A DNA stretch of 64,000 nt from Pterobdella sp. o SKG-2022 (taxonomy: Eukaryota > Annelida > Clitellata > Hirudinida > Piscicolidae). The DNA lies in assembly GCA_964035795.1 (NCBI GenBank), contig OZ038326.1:5569759-5633758 (forward strand), in the 5' to 3' direction. Within the stretch, counting starts at the first letter, position 1. Each line of letters begins with the position of its first letter. The notes under the pieces were generated by a model. It saw only the letters and a list, made by a program, of their open reading frames with translations, did no database searches and was not told the DNA's origin. Positions 47,901 through 61,369 of the stretch are shown here, piece after piece. A program made the position numbers and the translations under genes.

Positions 47901-50072
47901 AAATATACACATACAAAGATGAAACTAGTGACGTTTGATCGGGTGATAGGTGATAAGGCTTTTTCTATTCCTCTAATTATCGCTCTGTGCAACGCAATTA
48001 TATTAGCACTTTGATATTTTAGTGTGAATTTTAGAGACATTTTTGTTATATATATATATAGAATAAAAATGGGAGAATAATAATAATAGAAAGAACAGAA
48101 TGATAATAACAATGAAGATTTTACTATTATTGTTATTATTATTATTATTATTAAAATAATAATAATAATCATCCTCATAAACATATAACATTAATAACCC
48201 CACTTATTTAACAACCACTTCACTTCGTCATCATTATCCTTACCGCCATCTTCTTTGTCGTCTTCCTCACAAAAGAACAAAAGAAGAAGCGCAGAATGAA
48301 GATTAATCTGTATTGACTGGCAGTCACACTTTGATAATGGAAAGTTTTCACGAAATAGGAGTTGTATAAGAGGGCAACACTGCTCTCATAGTGTTTTTAA
48401 GAAGTGTTTTCATAGCTTGTTTTCGTTGGTAAATGAACTAACGTAGGAACATTCTCAGTGGTTGGAGGTATAAAAAAATAACATTAGAAATGATACATGG
48501 AGGTGTGAGTAATCGAGAGAATTATAATCGAGATGATGATATTTTATGGCAGTGCATTTTACGCTTCTGATAAAAAAATAAATAATTTCTGTAAGTTTTA
48601 TGTTACTTGATTTAGTGGCGAGCAAAAAATTTTCAAAGCAATAACGCTGAAATGGAAATATAAATAACAATATATTTGTATGCATGGTTGGTTTTAGTAT
48701 ATTTCTCATGAATGGTATAGGTGCTTTGAATTTTTTGTGAAAGAAAATTGCCTTTAAAGAACACTAGGAACGCAAATATTTAGACGTACAAAACTTCACA
48801 CACAAAAAACATCATTATCGCATATATAAGCTAACTTTTCGATAACAATTATTCTAAAAACACGCACACACACTGAAAAAACACACACAAAACCAATATC
48901 CCAAACATGTACACAAACAAAACTTCACCTAAACATATATACACTCACACACAAAAACAAACACACAGACACATACAAGGATGGGAACAAACTTTTCACA
49001 CTCGATTACCTTCATTGCTGATGGAAGATGTGACTGTGGATTCATTTGCAACCTTGTGTATCAGTCTGTTCGTGTTCTTTGTTACCGACGTGTTTTGTAA
49101 TGTATTCCCTGATATAGGTATTATATTGTTCGCTGAGATTTCAGTGGGCAGAACTTTGGTAGGCGTTTCTGAGTGTTTTGATGTTAGATATGAGATGATA
49201 TATAGGATAAGTACAGAAGTCATCAAAAATAACTTATAAAAATAATATTAATATTACATAAACATTTGATACTACAAGATGAGTAGCAGAGACGAAGTGC
49301 AGGGGATATTTGAATCATAATGAAGTCTAACTTAAATGCACTATTTGAATATGAAATAAAGACCGGAAGATGACACTGCTAGCATGCCATACCTTTGAGT
49401 TATAATTTAACACGGTGGCTGTTTCTTAATTTATTATAGCATTGCTAAGTGTTTATGCGTGAAAAAATCAAATGTCTGAAAATCAAATGAATGAACCAAG
49501 AAATAATGTATTTTTTGAAAATTTAGGCTAAAATGAACTTCAAAAAAAACAATGATAATACATTATATTGGTGCAAAATTTCAAGCAATAGAAATATAGT
49601 AAAGTAGACCAAAAATAGCACAAAAACCTTTTTCTAAAGAGAGATCACAGCTGCTAGAAACAGTGTTGTCAACCAAATCGCTTTTGTCATTGCATTTTTC
49701 ATTCCTTGTTTCGCTCCTTGTGTCTTCGAGTGTTTCTATACACTTCTTGCTGTCCATGTGAAATGCGTCGAAATTGTGTGAAGTTTCTGTTATTTTCAAC
49801 TTTTTGCAAGCGCCCCCATCTTTCTCCTCAGTGTCATAATTATGATCGGCACATTTAACATTATCACAACATTTCCTTCTTTTCATTCCCTTCTCTTCCT
49901 CTTCTTCCTTCTTGATATCAACGTTTAGTTTCTCTAGGATTTGTGAGCTTTTGAAGCCATTAATCAAAACTTTTATATCCTCACTATCACCCACTCTACA
50001 CCCATTAGACGTTGTTTTAATTAGGGGCTTCACATCGTTTTCTCTTACATAACTAACCAAATGCACGTCCAT
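41983..50072 (-). CDS. ZEB/zfh1-like zinc-finger homeodomain transcription factor
   Basis: Predicted nuclear DNA-binding repressor. Exons in transcript order: 50072-49628 (start [13 protein letters not shown]), 49168-49010, 45811-45193, 44277-44206, 43715-42663, 42399-41983. The first three and last three form phase-matched blocks. Exon 3 is Asn-rich and ends in a finger, [21 protein letters not shown]. Exons 4-5 encode [18 protein letters not shown] then [36 protein letters not shown], which is diagnostic of ZEB/zfh1. After about 285 disordered residues comes a homeodomain ([18 protein letters not shown] ... PFPKRVVQ, then [13 protein letters not shown]), split by a 263-bp intron in helix 3. 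Two DL motifs (ALDLRV, VLDLTL) near the end resemble degenerate CtBP sites. The protein stops at 41983 with no C-terminal finger cluster. Exon 3 ends in phase 2 but exon 4 begins in phase 0, so at least one exon between them is missing from this model. Confidence 0.87.
44316..44450 (-). mobile_element. Degenerate tRNA-derived SINE in the ZEB-like intron
   Basis: The minus strand reads gcccgtatggctaagctgg, aagttaccaaaccgtgttgg, cgattagcacctactcctca and tttgctacactgaatttgtagcaagc. These correspond in order to the head and body of the SINE at 24276. It lies just upstream of the exon beginning at 44277. Confidence 0.5.
45048..45112 (+). repeat. Half copy of foldback family 2
   Basis: The stretch gtttcatgatagggctaagc ttatcgaaaattatagcttt matches the right arm of the 23866 palindrome; the left arm is absent. 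It lies in a ZEB-like intron. Confidence 0.55.
47090..47350 (+). repeat. Degenerate tandem repeat, about 20-25 bp period
   Basis: Irregular copies of a unit like gaaacatatatgaaattgta and tagaagcatatacaa produce several spurious minus-strand frames rich in Tyr, Phe and Ile. It lies in an intron of the ZEB-like gene. Confidence 0.45.
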
Positions 50073-50151
50073 TCTTCTTTAATTTATTTTATTGCCTTTT
50101 AATTGATTGTTTTTGCTGGTCTATAAACATTTCAATGCTTCGAGAATTTGT
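50073..50151 (-). other. 5'-UTR part of the first ZEB-like coding exon
   Basis: The minus strand has a strong acceptor (ttttaactatttcag) ending at 50152. This gives a 79-nt leader before the ATG at 50072 and implies a spliced upstream leader exon. Confidence 0.45.
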
Positions 50152-51527
50152 CTGAAATAGTTAAAATTTTAACCAATGATAATTTGACCACACAAATGAA
50201 TGAAGTGTTAGATTTGAAGACTGATCAGTGTATTATAAACTGTAATGAATGTGGCTTTTAGGAGTTGTCGTTTCAATATTAAACAAAATGATGGTAGCAA
50301 GTGATTTGCTTATCAGTAACGTGTATGAGATTTTGAACTGATGTTATGATGTAAAACAAAATAATAATAAAAATATAATAATAAAAAGAATATATTAATG
50401 AAAAGAATATAATAATAATGATAAAAAAATGTTTTTAAATCATAATGAAATAAAATAAAGAAAATAGTGTAATAAAAAAATCGAAAATAAGAATATAAAA
50501 ATAAAAATACTAATGAGGATAAGAAAGACTAATATAGATATATATGATACTATTGTATGTTAATCTTTGAACCATAGATACATAGGTTAAAACTGATTCT
50601 TTATGACTGCTACAAAAGTTTGTATTTATGTAGATAAGATCCTTTATTTGTGTGTTCAACAAACATTTTGATTATTTATTCTAACCTGTAATTTATTAAA
50701 ACTTATATTTCTAAAGATATTTTCTAAAATGCTGAAATTAGTTTATGAATAAAATTATTTGAACCAAGTTCAATGTTAATTGAGTAATTTTGTTCATATA
50801 AAAATCAAATGCAATTAATATCTTTATTTTTGGATTATACATAAAATATGATACAAATTCAGTAAAGTCAGTGGTTTTCAAAGGTTCATAAAACTAAAGT
50901 GAGTATACACAAGTTTGTGTAAACAAGTAATAATGTTGATGATTTTTGGATAAATGTCTTAAAAATGGATGAATACTATGCAAAGATTATTTTCCAAGCA
51001 TTCGCCGAAAGTTTCAAGAATGAAGTTTGATTCTTGAGCTAATTAAAAATAAGCATGGTACATCACTTTATTATGAAATGTTCAAAGAAATCGTTACACA
51101 ATAGCCTTTTTTCAAAGGCACTAATTGCTTATTAGTAAATTGTAAAAGCTTATCAGACAGAAAAATTTATCAAAAATCAAAGAATTTTTTTATTTTTTAT
51201 GAATATACTTTGAAAAAACTAATAATGAAAAAATTATACTTCGAGTTATTTGATTGAATACATTTAACGGATCGATTTTGTTCAAAGCGTTTGTTTTGTA
51301 CATGAAAATGATATATTATGAAGATTGGGTAACTTTCATAATAGATTTTAATGATTTTATAATTGTGAAAAGTGCTCAAATAAATTTTCATTATTGATAA
51401 CAAGCTACCTTTAATAAAGGTAAATAATTAACGTTCAAAATTTGAAAGTATGATAAATAAATTCTAAAAATCACTTAAAATACAAAATTAATCTTAAAAT
51501 TGGTTGAAAATTTTTAAAAATACTCAC

Positions 51528-51620
51528 GATGGTTGCAAATTTTCAAATATTACAGAAGACAAGCGGCCATTTGTTAATTAGATTTTTTGTGTAAACAGCG
51601 ATGTCCGATATTTATTTTCT
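51528..51620 (-). other. Candidate non-coding leader exon of the ZEB-like gene
   Basis: A perfect GTGAGT donor starts at 51527 on the minus strand. The upstream sequence has no sustained frame (a six-codon ATG ORF only), as expected for a leader exon. Joining it to the acceptor at 50152 would create an intron of about 1.4 kb. The upstream boundary is a guess. Confidence 0.35.
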
Positions 51621-54600
51621 TCTTAATTGAAAAAAAAATTTTTATCAAACAATTTTTAAACTTGGTATTTTCTAACCAGCAGCAGAAACAACACAATTTA
51701 TATTAAAAATTTCCACCGCGTACCTATTACGTGGATTAAGTATATATATTTCCATAACCAGCTATCTTTACATGTTCTAAAGATGTCAGAATTAATATAC
51801 TTCTATAGAGTTTTAATTTAATAGTGACTTTTGGAAGGTATGATGTAATGAGATGGAATGACACGTTGTAAAATTCTTATTAAGTTACTTTAATATAGTT
51901 TCTTGTTGAATAACTAAGATAAGGACTGAAAATTATCCGTTTTAATACAGTTAATTCCAAATTGAAATTTCTATGTTTAATGATTTATTATGTCAAAATG
52001 TTTTCAAATTTGATCTTACAGCTATAATGGCGATAACGCCCACAAAATTAAAACTATTCTTTTTGAAAACAATCCAAAAACTAAACTGATAAAATTTCAT
52101 AAACAACTCCAACTTTGGGCAATTTTTCAAAAACTAATCAATTTAGATTCTTCACCTTTATTACTACCTACAAACTAATAACGATATATGCCTTTAACCT
52201 GTATTATATAAAGAAAGTTTGGCGTATATAACGTACACATCTAAATGTATGTATGTAAACTAGTTATCTCTAATTGCATCCGGCTAGATGCTCAAGCTAA
52301 CTCATACGCAGCTATCTATTATTCATTATTTTTGTAACAATTCCACATTAATATTGTTTTTCTATGTTTTTTTTTGAATAAATTCATTTATGATCATTTA
52401 TCTCTGTTTTATATCATAAGTTTTGTCGTTAAACAGCTGTTCATTTTACAGCGTTCATGTTGAGATTATGATTCCCAACACAAAGGTAATACATAAAATT
52501 GTCTTCAAATTCGGCTTCAAAATATGTTTTCTTCATTCTACCTCAAACAACTTTTTCTTTGTTTTTCGTCGCTATAATGTTACTATCAAACGCATCTTTG
52601 GTTAAAATAATTAAAAAATATTTTATCATTTTTAATATTATTAAGCGCTATAACGTGATAGCATGGAAAAGATAAAAGTAGTAACACCTCCAAATTACAC
52701 ACTGGAATTATAATCTACATTTTCAGCCTTCCTCCACATATTTTATCGCCCGTTTCACATTTTTATGTTTATGTATTAGCCTTATAATCATATAATGCTT
52801 TTCAAGGGTATTACAACACTATTAATAACATTGTAAAACACATATTAAAGTATATAAATATAAATGCAGTATCAAAAAACGTCTTTTAACTATATATTAT
52901 CTATTTGAAATTATATACCCTGGAATATATCTTATGCACTCATCTTGGCCAGCTAAATAATGTTAAATTCACTCCCATAAAATGCAACAAATTATATTCT
53001 CATTTTTATTAAAAAATTATATCAATATTTAACACCTCTATCATTTCAATTGAATATATGTCGGGTTATACAATACTAATGTTTTTTTATCCCCACTTTA
53101 TAAAAGCATTTTTATAAATTATCAGACTGTTATCACATACTATTATATCACATATTAATGTGCAATCTAAATACATTATACAACATATTTCGAATCATTT
53201 TACCATATAAAAATCTATAGCAGAAACCATCAAATGATATTATAGTAAAGTCCTAATATTTTACCTTCATATTTTTTATATGAATACATTTCCACTGTAT
53301 AGCTACTAATACATGACACACTCACACAAATATACTTTTGTATGTATATATGAAGATAGATCTAGGAATTATACCAGTGGTCAGAACTCTTGGGACCATT
53401 GTTGTGTGTACGTTTCTTGTACGTTTGTGTGTCTGCCTAATTTCTGACCTGTATTTAAAACAAGGGGATTTTTTATGATGTAATAAAAATAAAATTATTT
53501 ATTATTATTTTTATTTTTTTTATTGATTAATTTTTGTTGTTTTTGTTTTAAAGTGGTTTGAAAGGATGAAATTCATGCATTTTTTGACATTCACACCGGA
53601 TGTTGAAAACAATAATAATGGTATGAGTTTACAAGGAAATGGTGGTTATGATGATGATTGTTATCATGATTTATCGATGATGGTGAGGAAGAGGATGAAG
53701 ATGATAAATATGAAGATGTGAGTGAAATGAGGATGAATATAAATACGAAGATTCAGACGCAAAAATGAGTTTAATGAAAAAAATGAATGAAACTTAGAAA
53801 AAAGAAAAAAGCCAAAAAAAAGAAAACAAGAAAAAATATTGGAAGGTGATGATTATTTTTCTGATGTCATTGATGGTCTGAATTAAAAGAATGGCAAAAT
53901 AGATTCGTAACCAAAAAATTGCTCATCACTGAGAAGTATCAAAGACTGATAATACTGAAACCACATTTAACCTTATGCTTGCACATCTTCATATTGGGGT
54001 GCTTTATCAGTGAAAAGCTGTTAGGCTAGGGTCTTAAATAAGAAGATAAGGTGAGAGAGTTCTGAAAATTTGAATAAAAATGGCCATAAAAACCTGAGAA
54101 TATTGATGCTTTTTATTCCTACTTTCACTGTGTTTCCCATCAGCATTTTGATGAATCTATTTGAAAACATTTAATGTAGACCTAAAGCTGTTTTTTGTTG
54201 TATACTAAAAATATAAACAACAATGATGATAAGTTAAAGATTATCATTTAAAAGCAATCAACATGACAACCAATGCTAATAAAAAAACTATTGGCAATAA
54301 GAATCATTAGAGAAAAACAATGATAACTTAATAAATAATAAAAAAATAAACAAAACAATAACAAAAAAAATCAAGAAAAATATAAAAAAAGCAACAATAA
54401 TTGTATGCATAGATGAAAGCGGCAAGGTTAGGAGAGAGAAGGAAACCATATGAATTTTCAATAGAGCTATGTGGATTATTCAAGAACACACCTTCACATC
54501 AATATGCAACTTGGTAACCTATAAAATTTAGTTTTTGAGGCAAAAATTCTCAAAAACGTTTTAAGAGCGTAGGTTTTTAATCTGTGAATTTCGCTTGGTT

Positions 54601-54740
54601 ATCAACATATCGAAGTTTCACATCAAGCTAGGAGATTTTCTGATACATTTATTTAAACAAAAGAAAATTTCTGATGAGTTTAGTTTTATAAATAATTGAT
54701 AATCAAGTTGAGGACTCTACAAAAGTACTCTTTGATAATG
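51621..54740. other. AT-rich intergenic sequence upstream of the ZEB-like gene
   Basis: No supported exon. ATGA/GATGA-rich words at 53640-53770 are simple-sequence drift. Probable promoter side of the ZEB-like gene. Confidence 0.45.
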
Positions 54741-54743
54741 TTT

Positions 54744-55175
<432 letters not shown>

Positions 55176-55242
55176 TTCCTTTTTTTAACCAAAAATATAA
55201 CAACTTGAACACACACTGAAAAGTGAGAGATGCACAGTGAAG

Positions 55243-55270
55243 ATGAGCGATGATTCATCCTTTGTTGCAG
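55243..55270 (+). CDS. Possible short first coding exon after the (ACT)n array
   Basis: ATG AGC GAT GAT TCA ... encodes MSDDSSFVA and runs into a GTAGTT donor in phase 1. A phase-compatible acceptor with an excellent pyrimidine tract (tctcttcttcgtgtcag) lies at about 56745, beyond the assembly gap. This is speculative. Confidence 0.2.
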
Positions 55271-56135
55271 GTAGTTGGCCACTTTCTGCTGGTGTGAGAT
55301 TGTTTATTGTTGCTATTACTTCACTATTAATAATATTATTTTTATTATTTTATTATTAAAATCGTTATTATTTATATTGTGAGATTTCTTGTTAATAATA
55401 TTTTTCTTTTCTATAAATATCATTTATATTTTTAGTTTTAAATTAATTTTTTTTACTATTATTATTTTTGTTTTATTATGAAATTGTTACATTTTATTGT
55501 TTTTTTTGTGGGAATGTCTCAGTTTCCACTTAGCGCTGTGTAAGTGGACGATATCGTTATTGTTTTAATAATTTTCGTTTTGTTTTTGTTGTGATGACGT
55601 CATTGTTTACTTATGAAGGGTCTTTCGGTGTGTCTGAAGCTTTGTTCTTTTGTACTTTTTCGAAAAACAAAATAATTGCAATAAAAAAAGAATAATAAAA
55701 ATATGAAAAATAATAATATTTTTTGTTTTTTTTCATGTTTATATTATATAATTTTTTTTGCATTTCAATTCAATCTGTAGTGCTATTGCATTTGAATTGC
55801 TTCATATCCGGTCTATAAAATCGCAACTCAACCTATTTTAATCTGTGTTTTTTAAGAAAATATCCTATTTTATTTATTATAAAATTCATTAATTAAAATA
55901 AATTAAACGCATCTCAAAACCCCTCTTTTTCACGTGTAAAATCAAATATCACTGAGCAAGAATACATACGGTACCACTAAAAGATACTTTGGATACTATA
56001 AGGTCAACAAAATTTGATTTTTTCTATGTGGATTTTAACGACTTCTGATATAAACTTGCTGATTTGTTGCAGATGAAAGCTTTCGTGTGACAATGTTGCA
56101 ACAAAAGCTTTAAGAAAACGTCTCGATTACCGAAG

Positions 56136-56167
<32 letters not shown>

Positions 56168-56367
56168 NNNNNNNNNNNNNNNNNNNNNNNNNNNNNNNNN
56201 NNNNNNNNNNNNNNNNNNNNNNNNNNNNNNNNNNNNNNNNNNNNNNNNNNNNNNNNNNNNNNNNNNNNNNNNNNNNNNNNNNNNNNNNNNNNNNNNNNNN
56301 NNNNNNNNNNNNNNNNNNNNNNNNNNNNNNNNNNNNNNNNNNNNNNNNNNNNNNNNNNNNNNNNNNN
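56168..56367. other. Assembly gap of 200 Ns
   Basis: A run of exactly 200 Ns, typical of a gap of unknown size, entered from a (TA)n tract at 56140-56167 that probably caused the break. Confidence 0.99.
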
Positions 56368-57528
56368 TGAAACTATATGGTATATATAAGAAACTAATAA
56401 TTTTTATGATGTAGCTTAACTTATCGAAACTTATAATTAATTTTGAAAATAAATTAGTTTTGACAACTCTTCATTTGCAGTTTAGAATAAGTAAAACATT
56501 TTCAAGCAAAACGTGGATACAATGCTCCTAAAAGATACTAGAATAACGAGCAAGATTTAAGTGACACAAACACACCACTATTTCCAACAAAATCATTCCC
56601 TCAAAACCATTCTCAAAAGTACCACTTCTTACAAAACCACAAAAGAAGCCAAACGAAAGACAAACGAGGCCAAAAAAACTGCAATAACGATTTGATTGTT
56701 TGCTTACGTCATATGCCTTTTTTTATTGTCTCTTCTTCGTGTCAGGTGAATTGAGCAAGAGTGTGAAGCACATTCATTAAATCCGTGTCAGGACTTTCAT
56801 CAAATGTTTGATGTATGTGTTTGCTTGTGTATGTTCTTTCTTTTGATTAATTTTCGTGGTTTTATTGTTTTACGTGTATTTATAAACATTGTATAATGCA
56901 TTTTGTTTTTTATTTTAATTTTTTGTTTCTATACTTTATTAAATGAAATTTTGGTTTAAAATTCATGAAATTTCAATCAATATTTACATTCAATCTCTTC
57001 TACGAAATAACTTATGAAGAATGTCTATTACAAACACAGAAAACCCAAGCACTGCTTATTCCAAAAAATGTTACAAAATCAGTGACATTTCTTCAATTAC
57101 TATTTCTCTTCTAATTAGTCAGAACCTATCTCCAATTGCCTTTTTCACCTGTATTAACTCCGCCTTTCAACCAATCAAATCACATCGTGTCATATCTTTA
57201 CCTTTGTTTTAATCACAGTAATTAAAATTCTGTGCAAGTTTACAGAGACATCTAGCGAGCAAAATATTTCATGTGAATTTATATTTGTTCCAAGTTTCGT
57301 TAGCAACAAATGCTTTGAAGCAAAATATTTTTAAAAAACCTGAAGTCACAGTGTTAAATAAAACTTAAGTTATAACTATAAGTTTTATTTGTTTAATCTT
57401 ATATTGTTTTAGTTATTCATAATATTCATATTGATTTAATTTAAATTAATTTTATTATTAATTATTATTAATTTCATATATTATTTTTATTCAATGAAAG
57501 TAGCTCACAACCACAAGTTCATACTCAC

Positions 57529-57648
57529 ATTTCAAAAATGGGTCAAATAGCTGAGTCTTGTTTGGCTGAGGTATAAACTGGACTACCTGTTTAAACATAA
57601 AACCTCCCACTTTTTCCATGTATATCGGTGGTATCATGGTTTGTTTAC
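57529..57648 (-). CDS. Orphan internal coding exon of an unidentified minus-strand gene
   Basis: The acceptor atcgttccag and a perfect GTGAGT donor bracket a 120-nt open exon in phase 1-1. It encodes 39 residues, including KQTMIPPIYMEKVGG, FMFKQVVQFIPQPNKTQ and LFDPFLK. Codon choice and splice signals look genuine. I could not connect it with confidence to other exons and do not recognise the product. Confidence 0.5.
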
Positions 57649-58777
57649 CTGGAACGATGTATGAGTTGCGAGAAATTGATTCGAGAATTAAACTTTTTTA
57701 TTCATAAGCTAGAGTTTATTTATTTACCATATTAAGACTGACTATATATATGAATAGATATTCCATAGTGGTCTTGAAAACTTAATCAGTTTCATGCCAC
57801 TATAAAAATATTCGTTATTTGTTTTTTTTGTTTATCAAAAAATAAAATTTTTGTTTCAAAGTAAACTATACTAAAAATTGAAAGCTCAGAAATAATAAAG
57901 GAGCTGTCTAACAAACAAGTATGAAAAAAAATATGCTAGTAGCGAATACATTGACATAAAAAAATCAAATGATTTTAGAAAATTCTACGAAAAATCCAAC
58001 AACAGAGCAAGAACCCCTAAAAAATCGAATAATGCATATAACTCGGCTATAAACCTTCCTGAAAACACGAGTCTTTAAAGAGATTATGGAGTCTGTAATT
58101 AGTTGTGGTGGGAGTTATAAGACGTCAGCAATCTAATTAAGCCTCAATTTGACGCTCCTTGCTTCCATATCCCTCCATATTCCGCTGTGCCTTTGATTTG
58201 AAGAAAAAAAAAGATTGTTCAGTATTGAAATTTGAGTGAATATAAAGATTTAAGTTTGAAAATGAAAATCAAAACTATAATCAGAAATATAGTTTTTCTT
58301 TAATAGTTCCAAGAGTTTTGTTGGGCTCCAGATGCTGAAAACAGCCATTGTTTTGGTAAAATTTGAAAAATCCAAATTTGGTACTTAGAGCAACATGATG
58401 TTTATGAAAAAATTTAATTTTTCATTATCAGTAAATTTTCATACAAAAATCAAGCACTAATTAACTTAACAGTATGTAGCTTTTTGTAACTTAGCACTGT
58501 TGAAGTCTTATTAAGAACTGAACAAAAACCATAACTATAATCTCAAACAAATGCACTGAGCTGAACATACAAGAGTTGATATATATTTTTTTTAAATTTG
58601 TCAAGCAGACTTATGCAATTTTCTTTCAAAACTAGAACTTTTCGGTTTTTCAAAAAGTTCTCAAAACGAGAAAATCCCAAAACTTCAGTTCCAAATAAAA
58701 TATTCACAAGCTCGAGTGCTTAAACCCACTATGAATAAATACTAAAGCCTTCACTCTAACTTCTAATTTCATTCAAG

Positions 58778-58889
58778 ATGGATAATAGGAAGGGCTTGAA
58801 CTTTTTGTTACATGACGTCAAAAATGATGCAACCATGCCAACGTCAAGCTGTTCTATAAGCTTTTTGAAGGATGCTTTTATATCAAAAG
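58778..58889 (+). CDS. Possible first coding exon of an unidentified plus-strand gene
   Basis: An ATG-led frame reads MDNRKGLNFLLHDVKNDATM, then PTSSCSISFLKDAFISK, and ends at AAAAG|GTTTTTG. The same donor form is used by the ZEB-like gene. Local GC is higher than in the flanks. No partner exon was found. If the donor is not used, the frame runs to a 53-codon ORF. Confidence 0.3.
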
Positions 58890-59635
58890 GTTTTTGTTTC
58901 GATATTGACATTTATTTAATGAATTTTATCAAATAATATCATAAATTGAAAAATTTCATTTTGCTATTTTTAGACAAATTTTATTCAAATATTACTTTTA
59001 TATTGAGAAACTTCAATTTTATTGTTTCCATGGAAAAACAATCCAATTTCACCTTTTTTTCTCATATCTTGAATTTACATTCATTGGAAAATAAATCTAG
59101 TCACCCAGTATGAAATGAATTCCTTTATTTAACTTCGTGTCAGAAAATCTAAGTTCCCAGAGCAATTAAATGGAAGGTGGGAAGACAAGTTTAAATAGAA
59201 AACTAATCTTATTCGTTTAAAAAGTTAATTTTTAGTTAAGATAGAATAAAATTTAATTGAGTGGGTATATTATCAATTATTAGATAATTAAAAGCTATTA
59301 AAGATAAGTTCAAAAAATCTTCAACAAAAATTGATGAAAAAGAAAAAAATATAAAAAGTAGGAAACATTAAAAAAAATATAGAAAATCAAGAATAAAATT
59401 AAATATTTGATCACTGATGTGAAATTCTCACCCAATCAATTGTTTCTGCCGATCTGCTCTTTTTCATATGTTTAAGCACATATGAATGCAAAATTAGCGT
59501 TAAAAACTACAGAGTTATGATTGAGTTAAACACTTCGGTCTACAAGTCCCCACCCTATGATGATGGCATTTCGGAAAATAGAGAAACCTTAGTTAATAAA
59601 CTTTTGAATCATTACTGCTTTTATTGTTTTTAGCA

Positions 59636-59737
59636 ATGCAATGTAATGCGGTATTTATAAAACGCTTTTCCTTATAGATCAAAGCGTTTGCTACAAATTT
59701 AATGTAGCGAAAACACACTGTGGAACAAGTGCTAATA
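59636..59737 (-). mobile_element. 5'-truncated tRNA-derived SINE
   Basis: The minus strand carries the body and tail of the 24276 element almost unchanged (attagcacttgttccacagt, then tttcgctacattaaatttgt). The tRNA-like head is missing. Confidence 0.65.
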
Positions 59738-59988
59738 ACATTTTTTATGATATTTGGTCGAATATTTCTATAGAGAAGTTTGTACATTTGTATCAAAACT
59801 CATTTATTAATATTTTCTTTCCATTAGTTCTTGTTTATAAAGCAATCCTAGCCATGCGAGGAATTGAAGATCCTGGTGTTTATCTAAATTTATTATCTGA
59901 ATAAATTCGAATTTATCTGAATTTAGTGGCAAGCTGTACCCTATCTTTTAAACGATTGGGTGCATGAGTGGCGGCGGAAGAGAGGGAG

Positions 59989-60013
59989 TGTGTGTGTGTG
60001 TGTGTGTGTGTGT
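59989..60013 (+). repeat. Short (GT)n tract followed by degenerate ATGA/ATGG repeats
   Basis: About 12 GT units. Positions 60020-60250 continue as irregular atgaatga, atggatgg and gataaata words, a decayed tetranucleotide satellite. Confidence 0.7.
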
Positions 60014-60929
60014 GATGTGTGTTTATGAATAACTTATGAAATGGATGTGTGAATTAATGAATAAATGAGGGAATTAATGAATGGAAAAAAGAATGAATAG
60101 ATAAATAGATGAATTAATTTTTAAATGAATAACTAAATTAATAAAAAGAAGATAAATTGATGGATGGATGAACTGATGGAGAGGTTGATGAAAGGGTAAT
60201 TTAGTGGATACTGATAAATAGTTTGGTAGAGAATAAATATAGAGAATGATTGATAAATAAATGATCTTGTGAAAATTTTAACTATTTATTGATTTTTTGC
60301 GTTTATAAAAAAAGCAGAACTAGTTTATTAGATCAAGTTTCAACAAAAATAAAAAATATAAAATAAAATCATGAAATTCAAAATTAAATTTACAAAAAAG
60401 AGTTTTAATAGTTATTTTGACAGACTTTTCGCTGTATTGAACTGTTAGAGCGGGTGTGCAAAGTAGATCAATTTGCGCTAAGACTTCTGAACTGAAAAAA
60501 AATCTTGGCTTTTAATCTGGTTGAATTCAATGGTGACTTGTGAAGCAGAAAAATAATTAATGTGGCTGGAAGGGTAGAGAGTTTGAATAGCAAACCAAAA
60601 ATGCTCACTTCGATTCCTATTTAAAGCAATCTTCAATAATAATTATTAATTAATAATTAACTTTTTTGAAAAAATTTTATTTCAAGGTAAATTTTTTTCC
60701 AAATTTACAGAAATATATAAATAGAAACTAATATTTTTTTAAAGATTGAAACAAAATTAGACTTTCAAGGCAGTTTTTATAACTCAATCTATACCTGACA
60801 GTCAAACTGCTTAGTATTCCACACAAGCACTTCAAAATAAATTAAACTATGAGCAAATATTTTATATAAATGAAAATTTAAATTGAAAAATCATTAAAAC
60901 TACATGTGTTTCGTTGCAGTTACAAGTAT

Positions 60930-60968
60930 GATTATAGTGACATTAACTTCAGAAGTTTCTAGACCACT
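60930..60968 (+). repeat. Dispersed repeat core, copy 3
   Basis: The sequence gattatagtgacattaactt cagaagtttctagaccac is nearly identical to the core at about 32472. A related fragment (cagaagtttctagaccac) is at about 17377. Confidence 0.5.
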
Positions 60969-61369
60969 GAGTATCATGAACTATGGGAACAAAATAACTA
61001 AAAACAATGTAAGGTCATTGATTTGTTTACGATAAAAGTCTGAACTGCAAACACCTCCAAGATCATGGACCTAAGCAAGGGTAAAATGTTAAAAAGTCAT
61101 ATATTATTACCATGTATTTCATCCTACCGACTTGCCTTATTTTCTTTTAATATTCAACAAAAAAGACATGAATCATTTTTTTTGTGTGTGGTAATCGAGC
61201 TTTAAAGCAGTTAATGCATCAATCGATAAATATCTAACGAAGGCAATCACAAAACATGTGAATAAAGATGAATTAATCTCGAGGAAAATTAGTTCTTACA
61301 TAGAGTAAATTTTGGAAATAAAAAATTCAAAAACATATTAGATGAGTAAGTATGTTGACCTTTATGTCG

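Noticed and set aside
47021..48203. Hydrophobic Tyr/Phe/Ile-rich minus-strand frames
   Set aside because: They come from a degenerate tandem repeat and simple (TAA)n sequence in a ZEB-like intron; no splice or domain support.
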